This document shows positions 14,368 through 18,078 of a DNA stretch of 18,078 bases, piece after piece. A model generated the notes under the pieces. That model searched no databases and was not told the origin of the DNA. It saw nothing but the letters and a program-made list of their open reading frames with translations. This DNA is from Bacteroides sp. 43_108 (GTDB taxonomy: Bacteria > Bacteroidota > Bacteroidia > Bacteroidales > Bacteroidaceae), in the NCBI GenBank assembly GCA_001915545.1, contig MNQS01000194.1, forward strand, positions 1-18,078, in the 5' to 3' direction. Position 1 is the stretch's first letter. The number at the start of each line of letters is the position of its first letter. Position numbers and translations under genes: made by a program.

Positions 14368-17007
14368 TCAGTACGACAAGAATATGCCGTCCGGTGTTAC
14401 AGCCTCAATAGAAACATTTATATCCTTACATACAGAATTGTTGTAGAAACCAATTTCAGCCTTTCCGTCCTTGTCTGTGACAACATTCGGATTCCAATAA
14501 AGCGTCTTTCGGTAGTCAGGCTCGTCCGGCTGTTTTTTTGAATAGTCAGGACTATAGTATTCAACAGGCTTGTTGAAGCCTTGAAGCTTGATCTCACGCC
14601 CTGCAATAAAATGCCTCTGCTTGTTTTCCGGGAAACGGACAACATTTACAAAAGCACCTGTCTTGCCGTCAAATCCGATATGCATATCGTCTGTAGCATA
14701 ACTTGTATTATAATCAACATTTGGTCCGTTAGGCGCTTTGATAGCATAAACGTCATAATCAGGCATAGCATGTTCCATCACCCATCGTGTAGGCCTTCTG
14801 GAAATGTCTGTCACGATATCGATTCTGTCTATCGAAGCACAATTGCTCAGCCTTACTGCCAAGCCGGGAACCAAATCCTGAAATGAACTGCTTCTTAATG
14901 GTGAATCACGGTTCAGACGAATACTGTCAAGCCCCAAGACGATATTTTCCGCACTGTTGTTGTCAGCTCTTACAAAATCTGTCAGGAAATCCTGATATCG
15001 CGTGTAAGACATCGTATGCGGATTAAACTTTCTGTAAGGTTCATACAGTTCATTGTCGTATACAGCGTTCATCACGTCCTGAAAATCATAACTGGCCACA
15101 GGTTCATCTATTCGCCAATCCATATAGTTTTCCCATCCTTCAGAAACTTCAACTCCAGGCAACACTGATGCGGCATATATACCTTCTCCGCCACTGCCGA
15201 CAGCAACAGCATCTATGTTAACTTCCGGTTTGTTTTCTTCATACCAGCTGTATTCCTTAAGATGTTTAGGCGAATAATCATCCCAACGTATGAAAAGATT
15301 CTGATCGTGCAAGACCTTACGTTCTGTATCTTTACCGGCCTTCTTGCCTTTATCGTCCGCATCCGAAGCCACCATGCTCAGGAACGCATTTCCGTAAAAT
15401 GCCGGATAACGGAATCTGAAGCAGTCTGTACTGTCAGTTGTCACGGTAGTTTCAAACACAGCCGGCAAAACCTTACCTTTACCGTCTTGCCTGATTGATG
15501 CGTATACTTCAGCCGGTTTTTTCATCTGTTTCGAATGATCGTTCATAACATTATAAACCCTGCCAGAAACGTACATCTCTGTTTCAGGAGCAACACCTGC
15601 AGTTGCCTCCTGCGTAATGTCATATCTTCTCCAGCCTTGTACAAGCATCAACTCATCCAACGCCTTTCGGACCTGTTGACTGCGATCCTTGAAGTAATAC
15701 CCCGGATTTTCTATATATCCGCGCAGATCAGATTGAAGAAGCAGTTCTGTAAGTATATTTTCACCTGAACGGAAACTTTCATCAGTCTGTCCGCCATCTC
15801 TGACAGCAACTGAAAATCTGGCATTGCTTAACGGCTTTCCTGTAAGCTTGTCTGTTGCGGTGACAGATACAAATGTCGGTGCACAAGCATTCGCGTCCGA
15901 AGACGCAACTTCTATATTCGCCTTACGGACATCATCCGACTCCGCAAAAAACATTCTCTCACATAATATCATCCCATCTCCAGATATTATGCTCAGCATG
16001 TTGACTCCTGTACGCAGGCTGTCTGAAGGCAGCACCACAGAACATGAACGTTTCGAAGTCGGCAGTTTCATCGAATGCAGAACCTTTCCCCTGCAGGAAA
16101 ACACTGCATATACATCCTGACCGAAATATCCAGACAATGAAATATCGGCTTTTACTCCATCATCAGAACTGTCTACAATAAGTGAGCAGCCGCCATCCAT
16201 AGCTTTAGGCAGATCAAACGTATACTGTTTTCCGTCAGTCTCAAAACGTACAGAATATGAAGCACCTATTTCTGGCGTAAAGAAGAAAGAACCACGGCCG
16301 GCATGAGTATACGAAACCTTCTGTCCGGTAGGATTACCGTTCTTCAGCAATTCACCGTCAATATTAATCCGTCGGCCCTGCTCATTTTCTGCCTCATAAG
16401 CAACTCGGCACCTCACCCCATTGACCAAATTACCGCCTTCGGGGTAAAAACGTACATTTACCGGAGGATTATTATATTTTATTCTATAGTTTCCCGTTGT
16501 AACCTTACGTTTTATAATTTTCGAATTGACAAGCTCTGACGAAGCAGGTTTTTCATATATCGGAAACACTCTTGAAAAGAAATTATCCGGATGAGTATCC
16601 AATGGAAAACCAGTACAGAACGACATCATCCATTTTGTATAGGCACGAACCTCATAATATCCGCTGAAAGCATTATTCTTGATACAAAAGCAGCCATCAG
16701 CCTGACCATCGCGGTCAACAACAAGCATTTGACGATCCTTCACATATCCCTGCGCATCAAGCAGATCTACATACAGAACCTTGCTCTCACCGACACCATG
16801 ATCATCAGAATTAACTACATAAGCCTTATACCAGATTGTATCACCTATAAAATAATAAGTATTGTCAAAATGGACATAAACTTTTTCTTGAACCCGGTCA
16901 TACACATGCGGAACTGTGTCAGCCATTGCGTTCTCTACATACCCCAAAGCAAAAAGCGTTGAAATGGATAAGAAAGCGGAATAGATATCTTTACATATAC
17001 GTGACAT
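14368..17007 (-). CDS. Secreted MG2 (macroglobulin-like) and degenerate TonB-plug-like protein
   Basis: An 879-residue exported protein of a large Bacteroidota family. A signal peptide (hydrophobic stretch about 10-23, AMADT near 27-31) precedes an MG2-type domain at about 38-150 (EKVYVHFDNTYYFIGDTIW, then FSGYYEVRAYT), as in alpha-2-macroglobulins. Further beta-sandwich domains follow, including RFYPEGGNLVNG near 186-197. No thioester motif is seen. The C-terminal third has a degenerate plug-like segment (CASIDRIDIVTD, from about 723) and the family end block EYYSPDYS (816-823) to SIEAVTPDG. There is no beta-barrel, so this is not a full TonB receptor; automatic annotation often names such proteins plug or carboxypeptidase-like. 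Location is probably periplasmic or outer-membrane associated; the ligand is unknown. It has its own promoter and terminator and follows a partial paralogue at 17187. Confidence 0.8.
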   Translation of the reverse strand: MSRICKDIYSAFLSISTLFALGYVENAMADTVPHVYDRVQEKVYVHFDNTYYFIGDTIWYKAYVVNSDDHGVGESKVLYVDLLDAQGYVKDRQMLVVDRDGQADGCFCIKNNAFSGYYEVRAYTKWMMSFCTGFPLDTHPDNFFSRVFPIYEKPASSELVNSKIIKRKVTTGNYRIKYNNPPVNVRFYPEGGNLVNGVRCRVAYEAENEQGRRINIDGELLKNGNPTGQKVSYTHAGRGSFFFTPEIGASYSVRFETDGKQYTFDLPKAMDGGCSLIVDSSDDGVKADISLSGYFGQDVYAVFSCRGKVLHSMKLPTSKRSCSVVLPSDSLRTGVNMLSIISGDGMILCERMFFAESDDVRKANIEVASSDANACAPTFVSVTATDKLTGKPLSNARFSVAVRDGGQTDESFRSGENILTELLLQSDLRGYIENPGYYFKDRSQQVRKALDELMLVQGWRRYDITQEATAGVAPETEMYVSGRVYNVMNDHSKQMKKPAEVYASIRQDGKGKVLPAVFETTVTTDSTDCFRFRYPAFYGNAFLSMVASDADDKGKKAGKDTERKVLHDQNLFIRWDDYSPKHLKEYSWYEENKPEVNIDAVAVGSGGEGIYAASVLPGVEVSEGWENYMDWRIDEPVASYDFQDVMNAVYDNELYEPYRKFNPHTMSYTRYQDFLTDFVRADNNSAENIVLGLDSIRLNRDSPLRSSSFQDLVPGLAVRLSNCASIDRIDIVTDISRRPTRWVMEHAMPDYDVYAIKAPNGPNVDYNTSYATDDMHIGFDGKTGAFVNVVRFPENKQRHFIAGREIKLQGFNKPVEYYSPDYSKKQPDEPDYRKTLYWNPNVVTDKDGKAEIGFYNNSVCKDINVSIEAVTPDGIFLSY

Positions 17008-17061
17008 AATATCATGATTTAAGTTGGACGATCAAAAGGTTATAACTATCTCATTCCCCGT

Positions 17062-17076
17062 ATGTATCATATACAT
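17062..17076. repeat. 15-bp palindrome in the leader of the MG2/plug-like gene
   Basis: ATGTAT and ATACAT flank a 3-nt spacer as a perfect inverted repeat about 55 nt before the ATG at 17007 and downstream of the predicted promoter. It could be an operator or an RNA hairpin, or a chance AT-rich palindrome. Confidence 0.4.
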
Positions 17077-17109
17077 GAATACAGTCAAGACATTTGTTTC
17101 AGTTAATTG

Positions 17110-17141
17110 CAATATTATGAAAAAAAGACAATCACAACAAA
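17110..17141 (-). promoter_or_regulatory. Probable promoter of the 879-residue MG2/plug-like gene
   Basis: Minus-strand TTTG (17138-17141), 20 nt, then TAATATTG (17110-17117), which matches TAnnTTTG at all but one fixed base. The spacing is standard. The leader would be about 95 nt and would contain the palindrome at 17062-17076. Confidence 0.5.
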
Positions 17142-17178
17142 TTCTAAAGATTCAAAACATACAGACTTTTTAGAATTT
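17139..17178 (-). terminator. Weak AT-rich hairpin after the partial paralogue
   Basis: A perfect 10-bp inverted repeat (AAATTCTAAA 17139-17148, TTTAGAATTT 17169-17178) lies 8 nt after the stop codon of the partial gene. A run of seven T on the minus strand follows, but about 12 nt beyond the stem. The stem has little GC, so termination would be inefficient and read-through into the next paralogue is plausible. Its distal arm overlaps the -33 element of the next promoter. Confidence 0.4.
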
Positions 17179-17186
17179 CACTTTTT

Positions 17187-18078
17187 TTATTTTTTATACG
17201 TAATAAATTGTCCATCAGGAGTTACAGCCTCTATAGAAACCTTGAAATCCTTGCAGATGGAGTTGTTGAAGAAACTCACCTCGGCCTTTCCTTCATCATC
17301 AGTAACAACATCGGCATTCCAGTAGAGGGTCTTGCGGTAGTCGGGAGCCTCGGGTTGCTTCTTGGAATAATCCGGACTATAGTATTCAACAGGTCTGTTG
17401 AAACCACGGAGCTTTATATCTCGACCAACTATCACGCGACGTTGTTTGCCCTCGGGGAAACGTACAACATCCATATATGCACCTGTATTATTTCTTGAAG
17501 TAAGAAGCTCCATTTTACCATGAATCGGCCTTCGAGGAAAATCTGTTATTATATTTATTCTGTCAATTGAAGCGCAGTTAGCCAATTTGACTTTAATCCC
17601 TGGAATTTCATTTCTCTTTTGACGACTTGCCTCATACTCAGTTTCGGGCAAAGCCCCCTCTACCTCACCGTAGGCAAATTTCTTTCCGTTAAAGCATATT
17701 GCAGTATTTATGCGATTCTCACTATCATTACATACATAATTTTCTATATATCTATAATATATCATATGATACATTGTATGTGTTGTATATTTTTCATAGC
17801 GTTCATAAAGATTCAAATCATATATATTATTGGCAACATCTAGAAAATCAAAACTTATAACCGGTTTATCCATCATTCGGTTAACATACCTGATTTTCTT
17901 TTCTCTGACATCAACTTCCGGAAGTATATCGGAGGCATAAATGCCTTCTGCCAGATCTTCTTCGGTTATGCCCCTAAAAGGAAGAATCTCCGGTTTGTTG
18001 GTTTCATACCAGCTGTATCCCCTTACATGTCTTGGGGAGAAATCATCATATTTGATGAAAAAATTTGAATCATGCAAT
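17187..18078 (-). CDS. C-terminal part of a second MG2/plug-like secreted protein (truncated by window edge)
   Basis: The last 297 codons of a gene whose start lies beyond position 18078. The frame is open to the edge, and the first codon in view is TTG inside LHDSNFFIKYDD, which aligns with LHDQNLFIRWDD in the neighbouring 879-residue protein, so it is an internal Leu and not a start. The order of shared blocks is the same: FSPRHVRGYSWYETNKPEI, the plug-like CASIDRINIITDFPRRP, VVRFPEGKQRR, then VEYYSPDYSKKQPEAPDYRK to SIEAVTPDGQ. It lacks a stretch of about 30 residues found in the neighbour between RRP and VVRF. The N-terminal MG2 domain and signal peptide would be expected to the right, outside the window. 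The two genes are tandem duplicates on the same strand, 179 nt apart. Confidence 0.85.
   Translation of the reverse strand, partial: LHDSNFFIKYDDFSPRHVRGYSWYETNKPEILPFRGITEEDLAEGIYASDILPEVDVREKKIRYVNRMMDKPVISFDFLDVANNIYDLNLYERYEKYTTHTMYHMIYYRYIENYVCNDSENRINTAICFNGKKFAYGEVEGALPETEYEASRQKRNEIPGIKVKLANCASIDRINIITDFPRRPIHGKMELLTSRNNTGAYMDVVRFPEGKQRRVIVGRDIKLRGFNRPVEYYSPDYSKKQPEAPDYRKTLYWNADVVTDDEGKAEVSFFNNSICKDFKVSIEAVTPDGQFITYKK

Noticed and set aside
17187..18077. Reading the partial paralogue as a complete 296-residue gene starting at TTG
   Set aside because: The TTG is an internal Leu codon by alignment with the neighbouring paralogue, and the frame stays open to the window edge.
1..18078. 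CRISPR array, tRNA or rRNA genes, insertion sequence
   Set aside because: No regularly spaced direct repeats, no cloverleaf or rRNA-like sequence, and no transposase or integrase motifs were seen in any gap; the gaps are all under 250 nt.

Overview
The window reads as chromosomal DNA of a Bacteroidota bacterium, most likely order Bacteroidales in the Bacteroides/Prevotella range. The DNA is AT-rich, several promoters fit the Bacteroidota pattern (TTG or TTTG, 19-20 nt, then TAnnTTTG), few genes have a Shine-Dalgarno sequence, and the gene content is typical of the group: DUF2795 beside a PduO-type adenosyltransferase, DUF4954, a periplasmic M16 peptidase, a class I fumarase and large MG2/plug-like surface proteins. 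Every intact gene lies on the minus strand. The only plus-strand coding signal is a truncated AraC-type HTH remnant at the left edge.

Layout from left to right. (1) 28-270: an inverted repeat and the C-terminal HTH of an AraC-family regulator with no N-terminal part in view. (2) 414-2088: a DUF2795 protein, a cob(I)alamin adenosyltransferase and a methyltransferase-like protein. (3) 2324-2932: an iron-type superoxide dismutase. (4) 3093-6090: a three-gene minus-strand set in the order compact ABC-type ATPase, DUF4435/TOPRIM protein, GT-A-like glycosyltransferase. The first two resemble the AriA/AriB pair of the PARIS anti-phage system. (5) 6297-7949: class I fumarate hydratase with its own promoter and terminator. 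(6) 8078-14119: an apparent operon hflX - DUF4954 - M16 peptidase. (7) 14368-18078: two tandem paralogous secreted MG2/plug-like proteins, the second cut by the window edge.

Most genes are housekeeping: adenosylcobalamin supply and fumarase (both compatible with fumarate/succinate/propionate fermentation), oxidative stress defence, ribosome rescue and envelope proteolysis. The best candidate for an under-described system is the 3.0-kb ATPase/DUF4435/glycosyltransferase set. Its ATPase and TOPRIM motifs are complete, but the ATPase is far shorter than I recall for AriA, and the glycosyltransferase start codon lies one base from the DUF4435 stop codon. Whether it is a defence module or a conserved chromosomal relative cannot be decided from this sequence alone.
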